From contig NZ_JOEV01000006.1 of the NCBI RefSeq assembly GCF_000721105.1, positions 186,001 through 250,000 of the forward strand: DNA of 64,000 nucleotides, written 5' to 3'. The position numbers were made by a program, and so were the translations under genes. This stretch comes from Streptomyces cellulosae. GTDB lineage: Bacteria > Actinomycetota > Actinomycetes > Streptomycetales > Streptomycetaceae. Each line of letters opens with the position of its first letter. Position 1 is the first letter of the stretch. Positions 46,270-54,135 of the stretch are shown one piece after another. The notes beneath the pieces were generated by a model. The model was given only the letters and a program-made list of their open reading frames with translations, had not been told where the DNA came from and searched no databases.

Positions 46270-46746
46270 TCAGTGTCCGGTTTGCGGGACGTACGTCGCC
46301 GACTTCACCGGCATCTTGACGACAACGGGTTCGGACGAGGCGAAGTGCAGTTCGACCGAGATGCTCTGGCCTTGCTTCGGCTTGCGCTTCAGCTTGTCGA
46401 ACATCAGATGGTTGCCGCCGCTTTTGAACACGAGTTGACCATGTGCGGGGACGGGGAATTCCGTGAGCTCCCGCATCGCGCCGCCGACCGTCTCGTGCAT
46501 GGTGACCTCGCCCGCGGAGCTGGTGACCGAGGTCAGCTCGTCCTTGGTGTCGCTGTCGTTGGTGATCGTCAGGTAGCCGGCCGCCATGTCGTCGGAGACC
46601 GGCTGCGGCATGTAGGCGCCGGAGACGGTGATGCCGCCCCCGCCCCCGCCGCCGGAGCGGGAGGCCGAGCCGCTGTCGGAACCGCACCCGGCGAGGAGCA
46701 GGGCGGCACCGGCCAGGACGCCGACCGCGAGGGTGGGTCGCCTCAC
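46270..46746 (-). CDS. ecuC: Extracellular copper chaperone ECuC (PCuAC family lipoprotein)
   Basis: 158 residues. Lipobox LLLAGC (C21) anchors it to the outer face of the membrane; a Gly/Ser linker follows. The Cu(I) motif H(M)x10Mx21HxM is visible: MHETVGGAM, then HGQLVF and GGNHLMF. PCuAC proteins pass Cu(I) to Sco or directly to oxidases; in S. lividans ECuC hands copper to Sco (established). Its start overlaps the sco stop by four bases, and the CopCD gene follows after 14 bp. Confidence 0.92.
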   Translation of the reverse strand: MRRPTLAVGVLAGAALLLAGCGSDSGSASRSGGGGGGGITVSGAYMPQPVSDDMAAGYLTITNDSDTKDELTSVTSSAGEVTMHETVGGAMRELTEFPVPAHGQLVFKSGGNHLMFDKLKRKPKQGQSISVELHFASSEPVVVKMPVKSATYVPQTGH

Positions 46747-47396
46747 GGCTTCTCACCCTTGATGATCTTGGGGAGATCCTTGGTGTAGTCGTCGACCGTG
46801 GCGTCCTCGCCGTACAGCAGATACCCGGTGTCGGTCTTCGGGGAGAAGGCGACGACCTGGGTGCCGTGCACGGAGACGAGCTTGCCGTTCTTGTTCTTCT
46901 GCGTCGGCTCGATGGAGATGCCGAGGGTGCGGGCGCCGGCCTGGATGGTGGCGAAGTCGCCGGTGAGGCCGACGAACCGGGAGTCGATGCCCTTGAGCCA
47001 CTTGCCGAGTTCGGCCGGGGTGTCCCGGCCGGGGTCGGTGGTGACGAACACCACGCTCAGCTTGTCCTGTTCGGCCTTGGGCAGCTGCTTCTTGGCGACG
47101 GCGATGTTGTTCATGGTCAGCGGGCAGACGTCGGGGCAGTGGGTGTAGCCGAAGTAGATCAGCGTCGGCCGGCCCTTGGTCTCCGCGCGGAGGTCGTACT
47201 TCTTGCCCTGGGTGTCGGTGAGGACCAGGTCCGGCTTCTCGAACGGCTGGTCGAGGACCGTGGCGGGCTTGTCCGAGCCGGCCTCCTCGGACACCACGGA
47301 CACGGGTGAACCGCTGTCGTCACTGCTGCCGCAGGCGGAGAGGGTCAGGGTGGCGGCCGCGAGCAGCGCGGCCGCGGCGAAGGTCTTCTTGCGCAT
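46743..47396 (-). CDS. sco: Sco copper chaperone (SCO1/SenC/PrrC family lipoprotein)
   Basis: 217 residues. Lipobox LTLSAC (C22). The thioredoxin-like domain has the copper-binding CxxxC in GYTHCPDVCPLT and the later His ligand in VHGTQVVAF. Sco proteins metallate CuA of cytochrome oxidase; in Streptomyces also GlxA through DtpA-linked copper trafficking (established for S. lividans). First gene of sco-ecuC-copCD-dtpA, all on the minus strand with overlaps or gaps under 15 bp. Confidence 0.94.
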   Translation of the reverse strand: MRKKTFAAAALLAAATLTLSACGSSDDSGSPVSVVSEEAGSDKPATVLDQPFEKPDLVLTDTQGKKYDLRAETKGRPTLIYFGYTHCPDVCPLTMNNIAVAKKQLPKAEQDKLSVVFVTTDPGRDTPAELGKWLKGIDSRFVGLTGDFATIQAGARTLGISIEPTQKNKNGKLVSVHGTQVVAFSPKTDTGYLLYGEDATVDDYTKDLPKIIKGEKP

Positions 47397-47427
47397 AGAA
47401 AAATGTCCCAGATGTAAGGGGGCCGAC

Positions 47428-47524
47428 GCCCACCGGGGTCGTACGTGCAGTCCTTCGAGCGTTCGTGCGATCCCTCACGCGATCGTACGAGTGCTCGTAG
47501 GGCCCTCGTGTGACCCCGGTGGGC
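47428..47524. promoter_or_regulatory. Long-range inverted repeat in the sco promoter region
   Basis: A perfect 13-bp repeat (GCCCACCGGGGTC at 47428-47440 and its complement at 47512-47524) flanks 71 bp that contain smaller GATCG/CGATC and GTACG repeats. It lies between the YcnI gene and sco, so it could terminate the former and/or control the latter. Confidence 0.45.
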
Positions 47525-47540
47525 GAGCGGGCGTCGATCG

Positions 47541-48278
47541 TCAGGCGCTGGTGCGCCGGCGTCCGGCCAGCACGCCGTAGGCCACGCCCACCACGCCGAC
47601 GACGATGCCGACCACGCCCAGGACGCGGGCGGTGGTGTCGCTGCTGTCGGCGGGGGCGGCGGTCTCGGCGGAGGCGTTCTCGGTGGACGCCGTCTTCTCG
47701 GAGGTCTCCTCGGCCGCGGACGAGCCGTGGTGGCCGTCCTCGGAGGCCGCGGACAGGGTGAGCACGGGAGCCGGGTTCTCGGGCTCCTCCGCGCCCTCCT
47801 TCTGCTCCTCGATCCAGCGCACGACCTCCTTGTCGGAGTACGTCTGGATCGCCTTGAAGACCATGTCGTCCGCGTCCTCGGGCAGCGCGCCCACGGAGAC
47901 GGGGAACTTCTCGAAGTAGCCGGGCGCGATGCCCTTGCCGTCGGCGGTCCAGGTGACCTTGCTGACGGCCTCGGTGATCTGCTCGCCGTGTGCGTCGACG
48001 GGCTTGTCGAGCTTGGTCTTTGTGACCTTGATGTTCCAGCCGGCCATCGGCTCCGGCATGACCGAGGCCAGCGGGTGGGCGGTGGGGAAGGTGACCTCGA
48101 GCTTGGTGGTCGAGGCGTTGTCGCGCTCGTTGGGGACCTTGAAGTCGAGGACCGCGTAACCGCCCTTGGCGGCGGTCCCCTCCGGCTGCACGCTGACGTG
48201 CGCGAACGCGGGCGAGGACAGGACGACGACGGCGGTGGCGGCGACGGCGCCGGTGACGGCGAGACGAGAGACCTTCAT
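47541..48278 (-). CDS. YcnI-like (DUF1775) exported copper-binding protein
   Basis: 245 residues from the ATG at 48278. Signal peptide ends AFA, leaving mature His (HVSVQPEG), the copper ligand in B. subtilis YcnI. The cupredoxin-like domain has TTKLEVTFPTAHPLASVMPEPMAGW. A low-complexity Glu/Ala/Ser stalk (about 165-215) and one C-terminal helix with RRR end anchor it. DUF1775 genes commonly sit with copC/copD and Sco genes, as here just upstream of sco, supporting a part in copper capture outside the cell. Confidence 0.9.
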   Translation of the reverse strand: MKVSRLAVTGAVAATAVVVLSSPAFAHVSVQPEGTAAKGGYAVLDFKVPNERDNASTTKLEVTFPTAHPLASVMPEPMAGWNIKVTKTKLDKPVDAHGEQITEAVSKVTWTADGKGIAPGYFEKFPVSVGALPEDADDMVFKAIQTYSDKEVVRWIEEQKEGAEEPENPAPVLTLSAASEDGHHGSSAAEETSEKTASTENASAETAAPADSSDTTARVLGVVGIVVGVVGVAYGVLAGRRRTSA

Positions 48279-48464
48279 GGACAGCACTCCACTTCGGTGG
48301 GCTTCCGGTGCGGAAGCCAGGACCACGGGGAAGGGGGGAAGAGGGGTGCGCGTGCGTGATCATTCGGGAACATGGGAACCCGGGAGCCCGGGAACCCAGC
48401 ACGCGCGCGTGCCGCACCGCGGCGGCCCCTCCCCACGGATGTGGAGCGTGCGGGCGGCGTCGCG

Positions 48465-49313
48465 TCAGGCGGCGAGAACGAGAGCTGCGGCGGTCGGCGG
48501 GCCCCGCCTGGTCACCGTGTGCTGAAGCGCGGTGGTGCGGGGCGCCGGCGGTGCGAGCAGGCCGGTGCGGAGCAGGCGCGGACCGGCGGCAGGCGTACCC
48601 GGCAGCCCCGCCCGCAGGGCGCGCACCAGGGCGAGCGCCCCGCGCAGGGACCGTACGAGCGCTCCCTCGGCGACCAAGTGCGCGGATACGGCGGACAGTT
48701 CGACGAGCCGCAGCAGTGCCATGTCCCCGCGGCGCAGCAGCCAGCCGGCGGCGACGGCCGCGAGGACGTGCCCCAGCAGCATCGGCAGCGACGGCAACAG
48801 CGCCATGGAGGAGCCCGCGGCGGTGGACAGGACGTCCGCGGGGTGGTGCGCGACGCCCGTACCGGCCTGGTCGACCAGTGAGGCGTCGGACAGCGACGTC
48901 AGAGATGTCGTCGACGGCATGGAGGACAGAGATGTCGTCGACGGCATGGAGGACAGAGATGTCGTCGACGGCATGGAGGACATCGATCCGACCGTCGCCG
49001 CCCTCGCCGCGGTCGTCGCCGTACCGGCCACCGGGCCGTGCTGCCCCAGGCCGAACAGCGTGTGCAGCACGGTCTGGCCGAGGGCGAGCAGTGTGGCGAT
49101 CCCGGGCAGCGAGCGCTCACGTCCGGCGAGCGGCGCCGCCACCAGCAGGACCCCCAGGAATCCCGTGCCCAGCGTCCACAGCGGGACGGTGGAGCAGGAT
49201 GCGAGGGCGTGACCCGCCGCGCCCAGCACGACGCAGACCGCGGCGAACACCGCGGCCCGCAGAATCCGGAGATCTCCTCCGAAGCGCGTCATGCGCGGGT
49301 GGGGGGCAGTCAT
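48465..49313 (-). CDS. Hypothetical multi-helix membrane protein with a nonapeptide repeat
   Basis: 282 residues with about five hydrophobic segments: two or three at 18-85, then a Ser/Thr/Met-rich loop with three SSMPSTTSL repeats (about 110-136), and two more at about 165-195. The C-terminus is Arg/Ala/Pro-rich. I do not recognise a named family. Position directly upstream of the YcnI and Sco genes on the same strand, and a Met-rich loop, suggest involvement in copper or in the same envelope process (inference). Confidence 0.65.
   Translation of the reverse strand: MTAPHPRMTRFGGDLRILRAAVFAAVCVVLGAAGHALASCSTVPLWTLGTGFLGVLLVAAPLAGRERSLPGIATLLALGQTVLHTLFGLGQHGPVAGTATTAARAATVGSMSSMPSTTSLSSMPSTTSLSSMPSTTSLTSLSDASLVDQAGTGVAHHPADVLSTAAGSSMALLPSLPMLLGHVLAAVAAGWLLRRGDMALLRLVELSAVSAHLVAEGALVRSLRGALALVRALRAGLPGTPAAGPRLLRTGLLAPPAPRTTALQHTVTRRGPPTAAALVLAA
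48901..48981. repeat. Three 27-bp tandem repeats in the membrane-protein gene
   Basis: Three near-identical units starting AGAGATGTCGTCGACGGCAT, in frame, encode the SSMPSTTSL nonapeptides. They add or remove nine residues per unit without shifting frame. Confidence 0.9.
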
Positions 49314-49543
49314 GGCGGGCTCATCATCGCACTGCCCTGATAGGCGCCATACGGCAGGTCCACAAGATGACGTACGGGCGGTACGACCGGAAGGTCACGT
49401 GTGCCACGAGCTGCCCCACATACACCGACTGCCACCGCAGATACATCCCCCGTATGGGCGGCATCACGTCAACTCTGTGCTTACTCCGGTGCACTCGCGG
49501 CAATACGTAACGGTATGTCGAGCCGCAGCCAGGAGGCTGGAGC

Positions 49544-49990
49544 ATGAGCATCTGGTGGTCACTCCATCTGCGGCGCGAAGCTGCGAGCGTTCCGCTCGCC
49601 CGGCGCCTGCTGCTCGGCACCATGGAGACCGCGGGCGTCGATCCCGACGTCTCGTACGACCTCTCCGTGGCCCTCAGCGAGGCCTGTGCGAACGCCGTCG
49701 AACACGGCGGGGACACCGCGTACGGCGACTCCTCGGGGGCGTTCCGGGTCACCGCCTACCTCGACGGCGAGAAGTGCCGCATCGAGGTGGCCGACTCGGG
49801 CCCCGGCTTCGCCCGCCCCCAGGCCGTCCGTCCCGCCCCCACCGGAGCCGAGAACGGACGCGGGCTCTGCCTGATCCAGGAACTCGCCGACCACGTCCAC
49901 ATCGGCAACAAACCGGGTCGGCGCGGAGCGGTGGTCAGCTTCGACAAGATCCTGAAGTGGCGCAAGGACGCGCCGCTGATGGCGGTGTAG
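49544..49990 (+). CDS. HATPase_c protein, RsbW-like serine-protein kinase/anti-sigma factor
   Basis: 148 residues. The GHKL ATPase motifs are in order: N box EACANAVEHG (about 45-54), G1 box ADSGPGF (about 84-90) and G2 NGRGLCLI (about 106-113). The small size with no sensor matches the large Streptomyces family of RsbW/SpoIIAB-like proteins that bind sigma factors or phosphorylate anti-anti-sigma factors. No STAS-domain partner or sigma gene adjoins it. A GGAGG lies upstream of the ATG at 49544. Confidence 0.85.
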   Translation: MSIWWSLHLRREAASVPLARRLLLGTMETAGVDPDVSYDLSVALSEACANAVEHGGDTAYGDSSGAFRVTAYLDGEKCRIEVADSGPGFARPQAVRPAPTGAENGRGLCLIQELADHVHIGNKPGRRGAVVSFDKILKWRKDAPLMAV

Positions 49991-50067
49991 TTCCGCGGAA
50001 CGCACTCTCAGGCCACGCACAGCGTGGGCTCAGGGTCCTGACGGACGGCCTTCCTACTGTCCCGGAC

Positions 50068-50445
50068 ATGACGGGAAACCACAGGAACTCCGGAATCACC
50101 CGGCGCCGCGCCCTCGCGGTGACGCTGGAGCCGTACGCGAAGCACAGCGGCAGCTACACCACGCTCGACAACGACATGGTGTACGACGGCTCAGGCGCGT
50201 CGAGCGGTCTGCTGACCCTCGACGCTGTCCACAAGAAGGACCCCTCCAAGGGTTACAAGGGCTCCCTCACGCTCGGCGTCGACCCGGAGGCGGAGAACAC
50301 CGGCGCGGGCGGTGGCGACGGCGGTACGCCACCCAGCGGCGCCCCGAGCAGTGCCCCCACAGGGACCCCACCGAGCGGCACCGCCTCCCCGTCGGTCTCC
50401 CCGACGTCCTCCGCCTCGGCGTCGTCGGCCTCGGCATCCTCGTAG
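50068..50445 (+). CDS. Hypothetical exported protein, possibly a truncated remnant
   Basis: 125 residues. It begins with a Tat-like start (NSGITRRRALAV), but the hydrophobic core expected after the arginines is missing and the chain goes straight into TLEPYAKHSGSYTTLDND and a Gly/Pro/Ser-rich tail. This looks like an internal deletion that joined the start of a Tat signal to a later part of a secreted protein. Not recognised. Its TAG is 3 bp before the GTG of the CitG-family gene, so translation through here may feed the next gene. Confidence 0.45.
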   Translation: MTGNHRNSGITRRRALAVTLEPYAKHSGSYTTLDNDMVYDGSGASSGLLTLDAVHKKDPSKGYKGSLTLGVDPEAENTGAGGGDGGTPPSGAPSSAPTGTPPSGTASPSVSPTSSASASSASASS

Positions 50446-50448
50446 CCC

Positions 50449-51288
50449 GTGCACAGCCATGAGGACGAAGCGCTGGCCCAAGCGGCCGTCGACGCGCTGA
50501 CCGGCCAGCTGGCGCTCGCCCCCAAGCCGGGCCTGCCCGACCCGCGTGACCTCGGTGTCCGGGCCGGCCACCGGGACCACGACTGGTTGCGCTGGTCGGC
50601 CAAGGCCCTCGCGCCCGGCCTCGCGGCGATGGCCGCCGCCGCCCGCCGCACCGGCGAACCCACACCCCGGCTCCGTATGGAACTGGGCGCGATCGGACGG
50701 TGCGCCGAGCACTCGCTGAGGCTGGCCGGCGGCGGCCACCGGGGCGCCCTGTGGACACTCGGCCTCCTCGTCGCCGCAGCCGCCCTGGAACCCGGCGCCG
50801 GGCCCCTGGAGGTGACCGCGGCCGCCAAACGGATCGCCGCCCACCCCGACCGACGGGCGCCGCGGCGGCCGTCGCGCGGCTCGACGGTCTCGGCGACGTA
50901 CGGCGCCGCCGGGGCGCGCGGTGAGGCGCGGGCCGGATTCCCGCACGTAGGGCGTGCGTGGGACGCCCTGGCCGCCGCCCGCTCGGCCGGCGCCCCGGAG
51001 GCCGAGGCCCGCCTGGACGCCCTGCTCACCGTGATGTCCACCCTCCAGGACACCGAACTTCTCTACACCGCTGGCCCGCTCGGCCTGCGCCACGTCCAGG
51101 CGGGCGCCCGCGGGATCCTGGAGGCGGGCGGTACGGCGACGGAGGCGGGCCGTGCGGCCCTGCACGCCTTCGACACCGACCTGCACGCGCGCGCGTGGAG
51201 CCCACGAGGGAGTGCGGGGCTGCTGGCGGGGGCGCTGTTCCTGGACTGTCTTCCGGTGCGGGTCAGTTCACCGGAACGGGCAGCCTGA
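50449..51288 (+). CDS. CitG/MdcB-family triphosphoribosyl-dephospho-CoA synthase-like protein
   Basis: 279 residues. Family motifs are PKPGLPDPRDLG near the N-terminus, and FPHVGRAWDAL and LQDTELLY in the second half. CitG makes the phosphoribosyl-dephospho-CoA prosthetic group of citrate lyase, and MdcB that of malonate decarboxylase. No lyase or decarboxylase genes are nearby, so the enzyme may serve a distant acyl-carrier or do something else. It starts at a GTG 3 bp behind the previous stop. Its 3' end overlaps the broken MFS gene on the other strand by 26 bp. Confidence 0.8.
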   Translation: MHSHEDEALAQAAVDALTGQLALAPKPGLPDPRDLGVRAGHRDHDWLRWSAKALAPGLAAMAAAARRTGEPTPRLRMELGAIGRCAEHSLRLAGGGHRGALWTLGLLVAAAALEPGAGPLEVTAAAKRIAAHPDRRAPRRPSRGSTVSATYGAAGARGEARAGFPHVGRAWDALAAARSAGAPEAEARLDALLTVMSTLQDTELLYTAGPLGLRHVQAGARGILEAGGTATEAGRAALHAFDTDLHARAWSPRGSAGLLAGALFLDCLPVRVSSPERAA

Positions 51289-52462
51289 CGTCCGCCCGGG
51301 GGCCCTGGGCCCTGCGCGCGGCCGGGCCCATCGCGTACGACGCCGCCGGCGTCACCCCGCCCAGCAGCAGCCATCCGGGCGTGCCCCACTCCACGAGCAG
51401 CGTCGTCAGGACCAGCGGTCCGAGGGTGCGGGCGACGGTGACGCCCGTTCCGAAGAACCCCTGGTACTCGCCCACCCGGTCGGCCGGAGCCAGCCGAAGG
51501 ACAGCTGCCAGGAACCCGCCGACTGCCCCACCTCCGCGACCACTTGCAGCACCGCACCGACGACCAGCACACCCACGGCCGCTCCCGGCGAGGCACCCGC
51601 CGCCAGCGCGAACGCCACGCACGCCGCCGGCATCACCCGCCCCGACCGCCGCACCGCCCGCGTGGCCGACGCGAGCCCGCTCACCCCGCGCGCCATCCTC
51701 ACCTGGAACAGCATCACCGCCCCGGTGTCGAGCACGAACAGAGCGGAGACCAGCCAGGGGGCGCGTCCGTGCGCTCCGCGATCCACAAGGGCAGACCGAG
51801 ACTGAGCAACGGCATGCGCAGCAGCAGGACGGTGTTCAGCAGGGTGATCACGGCGTACGGGCGGTCGCGCAGGACACCGAGGCGTGACGGTTGCCCGCCA
51901 CCCTCGGCGGCACGGACGGCAACCGCAGCAACAGTGCGGCGCACACCACGAAACCCACCGCGTCCAGCGCGAACACCCCGAGATACGCCGCCCTCGTCCC
52001 GGCGCTCAGCGGGACCCCACCCCGCCCGCGCCCATCGCCAGTCCGGCGTTCAGCGTCGACTGGCGATGCGCGAGCAGCCCGGTTCGCTCACCGGCGGACG
52101 TCAGCCCCGCCAGCAGCGCCTGCCGGGCCGCGGCCAGCCCCGACTGGGCGGCGGCGTACGCGCAGGCGGCCGCGACGAACGGCAGGAACCGCGGACGATC
52201 AGGAAGGAGCCCACCGCGAGCGCCGTCGCCGGCGCCAGCAGCACCGCCGTACCGCGCGGCCCGCACCGGTCCGCGAGCCGCCCCAGCGGCACCCCCACCA
52301 GCGAACCGAACACCCAGGCGAGGGTCAGCCCCAGGCCCACGCGCGCGGGGGCGAGCCCGACGACGTGGGTGAAGTACAGCGCCGACGTCACGTAATAGGC
52401 GCCGTGCCGACGGAGTTGGTCAACTGGGCGAGAGCCAGGACCGCGTGGGCGCGACCGGCCAC
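51263..52462 (-). pseudogene. MFS transporter gene broken by six single-base frameshifts
   Basis: Read from a GTG at 52462, about 400 residues of a 12-helix MFS protein can be followed, but only by changing frame six times: near 52400, 52195, 52005, 51905, 51770 and 51505. Pieces in order include AHAVLALAQLTNSVG, YYVTSALYFTHVVGLAPARVG (the conserved GRLADR loop follows), AAQSGLAAARQALLAG, AVITLLNTVLLLRMPLLSLG, LVSALFVLDTGAVMLF and VGEYQGFFGTGVTVARTLGP. Every shift equals loss of one base and no in-frame nonsense codon is needed. The gene follows pepP by 19 bp. Either a decayed exporter or a patch of sequencing error. Confidence 0.8.
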
Positions 52463-52481
52463 GACCTGCTCGCAGCCGGAG

Positions 52482-53975
52482 CTAACCCTTGAGAGCCGCC
52501 ATCCACGCCTCGATCTCGTCGGAACGCCGCGGCAACCCGGAAGACAGGTTCCGGTGGCCGTCCTCCGTCACCAGGAGGTCGTCCTCGATGCGCACACCGA
52601 TCCCCCGGTACTCCTGCGGCACGGTCAGATCGTCGGCCTGGAAGTACAACCCGGGCTCGACGGTCAGCACCATCCCCGGCTCCAGCACACCCTCGACGTA
52701 CGACTCGGTCCGCGCGGCAGCGCAGTCATGCACGTCCATCCCGAGCATGTGCCCGGTCCCGTGCAGCGTCCACCGCCGCTGCAGCCCCAGCTCCAGCACC
52801 CGCTCCACCGGCCCCTCGACCAGCCCCCACGCCACCAGCCGCTCGGTCAGCACGCGCTGGGCCGCGTCGTGGAAGTCCCGGTACTTCGCGCCCGGCCGCA
52901 CCGCCGCGATGCCGGCCTCCTGGGCCTCGTACACGGCGTCGTAGATCTTCTTCTGGATCTCGCTGAACCGCCCGCTGACCGGCAGCGTGCGCGTGACGTC
53001 GGCGGTGTAGTACGTGTGCGTCTCGACGCCCGCGTCGAGCAGCAGCAGGTCACCGGAGCGCACGGGCCCGTCGTTGCGTACCCAGTGCAGCGTGCAGGCG
53101 TGCGGCCCGGCCGCGCAGATGGAGCCGTAGCCGACGTCGTTGCCCTCCACGCGCGCGCGGAGGAAGAACGTGCCCTCGATGTACCGCTCGGAGGTCGCCT
53201 CGGCCTTGTCCAGCACGCGGACGACGTCCTCGAAGCCACGCACGGTCGAGTCGACCGCCTTCTGCAGCTCGCCGATCTCGAACTCGTCCTTGACCAGTCG
53301 CGCCTCGGAGAGGAAGACCCGCAGCTCCTCGTCGCGCTCGGCGGTGACCTTGTCGGTCAGCGCGGCCTCGATGCCGGCGTCGTAGCCGCGCACGACCCGC
53401 ACCGGACCCGTGGCCTCGCGCAGCGCGTCCGCCAGCGCACGCACGTCGGAGGCGGGGATGCCGTACAGCTTCTCCGCCTCGGTCAGGGAGTGGCGGCGGC
53501 CGACCCACAGCTCGCCCTGGCCGGAGAGCCAGAACTCGCCGTTCTCTCGGTCGGAGCGGGGCAGGAGGTAGATCGTCGCCTTGTGGCCGTCGGCGACGGG
53601 CTCCAGGACGAGGACGCCGTCCTCCGTCTGGTTGCCCGTGAGGTACGCGTACTCGACCGACGCCCGGAAGGGGTAGTCGGTGTCGTTCGAGCGGGTCTTC
53701 AGGTTGCCCGCGGGGATGACCAGACGTTCACCGGGGAATCGCGCCGACAGCGCGGCGCGCCGCGCGGCGGTCTCGGCGGCCTGGGCGATCGGCTCCAGGC
53801 CGCGCAGCTCCGTGTCGGCCCAGCCGGACTTCATGTTCTCGGCCAGCTCGTCGGACACGCCCGGGTACAGGCCGTTCTTGCGCTGCTTGATGGGCTCTTC
53901 CGGCTCCTCCGACTCTTCCGGGCCCGTTGCTTCAGCAGCACGATCAGACACTGCCGGGGTGAGCTCGTCGGCCAC
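52482..53975 (-). CDS. pepP: Xaa-Pro aminopeptidase (aminopeptidase P, M24B)
   Basis: 497 residues from the GTG at 53975: AGGAGG touches the ATG at 53981 with no spacing but is 6 nt before the GTG, so the GTG is the better start. An N-terminal aminopeptidase-P domain (about 40-190) precedes the pita-bread metalloprotease domain with metal ligands in LLLDAGVETHTYYTADVTRT (two Asp), GTGHMLGMDVHD (His) and VEPGLYF (Glu). It removes N-terminal residues before proline. The broken MFS gene follows closely on the same strand. Confidence 0.93.
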   Translation of the reverse strand: MADELTPAVSDRAAEATGPEESEEPEEPIKQRKNGLYPGVSDELAENMKSGWADTELRGLEPIAQAAETAARRAALSARFPGERLVIPAGNLKTRSNDTDYPFRASVEYAYLTGNQTEDGVLVLEPVADGHKATIYLLPRSDRENGEFWLSGQGELWVGRRHSLTEAEKLYGIPASDVRALADALREATGPVRVVRGYDAGIEAALTDKVTAERDEELRVFLSEARLVKDEFEIGELQKAVDSTVRGFEDVVRVLDKAEATSERYIEGTFFLRARVEGNDVGYGSICAAGPHACTLHWVRNDGPVRSGDLLLLDAGVETHTYYTADVTRTLPVSGRFSEIQKKIYDAVYEAQEAGIAAVRPGAKYRDFHDAAQRVLTERLVAWGLVEGPVERVLELGLQRRWTLHGTGHMLGMDVHDCAAARTESYVEGVLEPGMVLTVEPGLYFQADDLTVPQEYRGIGVRIEDDLLVTEDGHRNLSSGLPRRSDEIEAWMAALKG

Positions 53976-54135
53976 GGTCATCCTCCTAGATACGGCACTG
54001 GACCCTCTCCATCGTACGGTCGTACGGAAGGGGGCCCGGGGCCGTAGGGCCTGTTACCGACGGCAACTCGAAGACGGCTGCCGGAAGGCGGGCGCGCCCG
54101 AAGACGGCTGCTCGAAGGTGGGTGCTCAAGGCCGG

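Noticed and set aside
44309..46756. 815-residue ORF covering CopCD and upstream sequence
   Set aside because: The upstream part overlaps ecuC in another frame; the signal peptide and ribosome site place the start at the TTG 46255.
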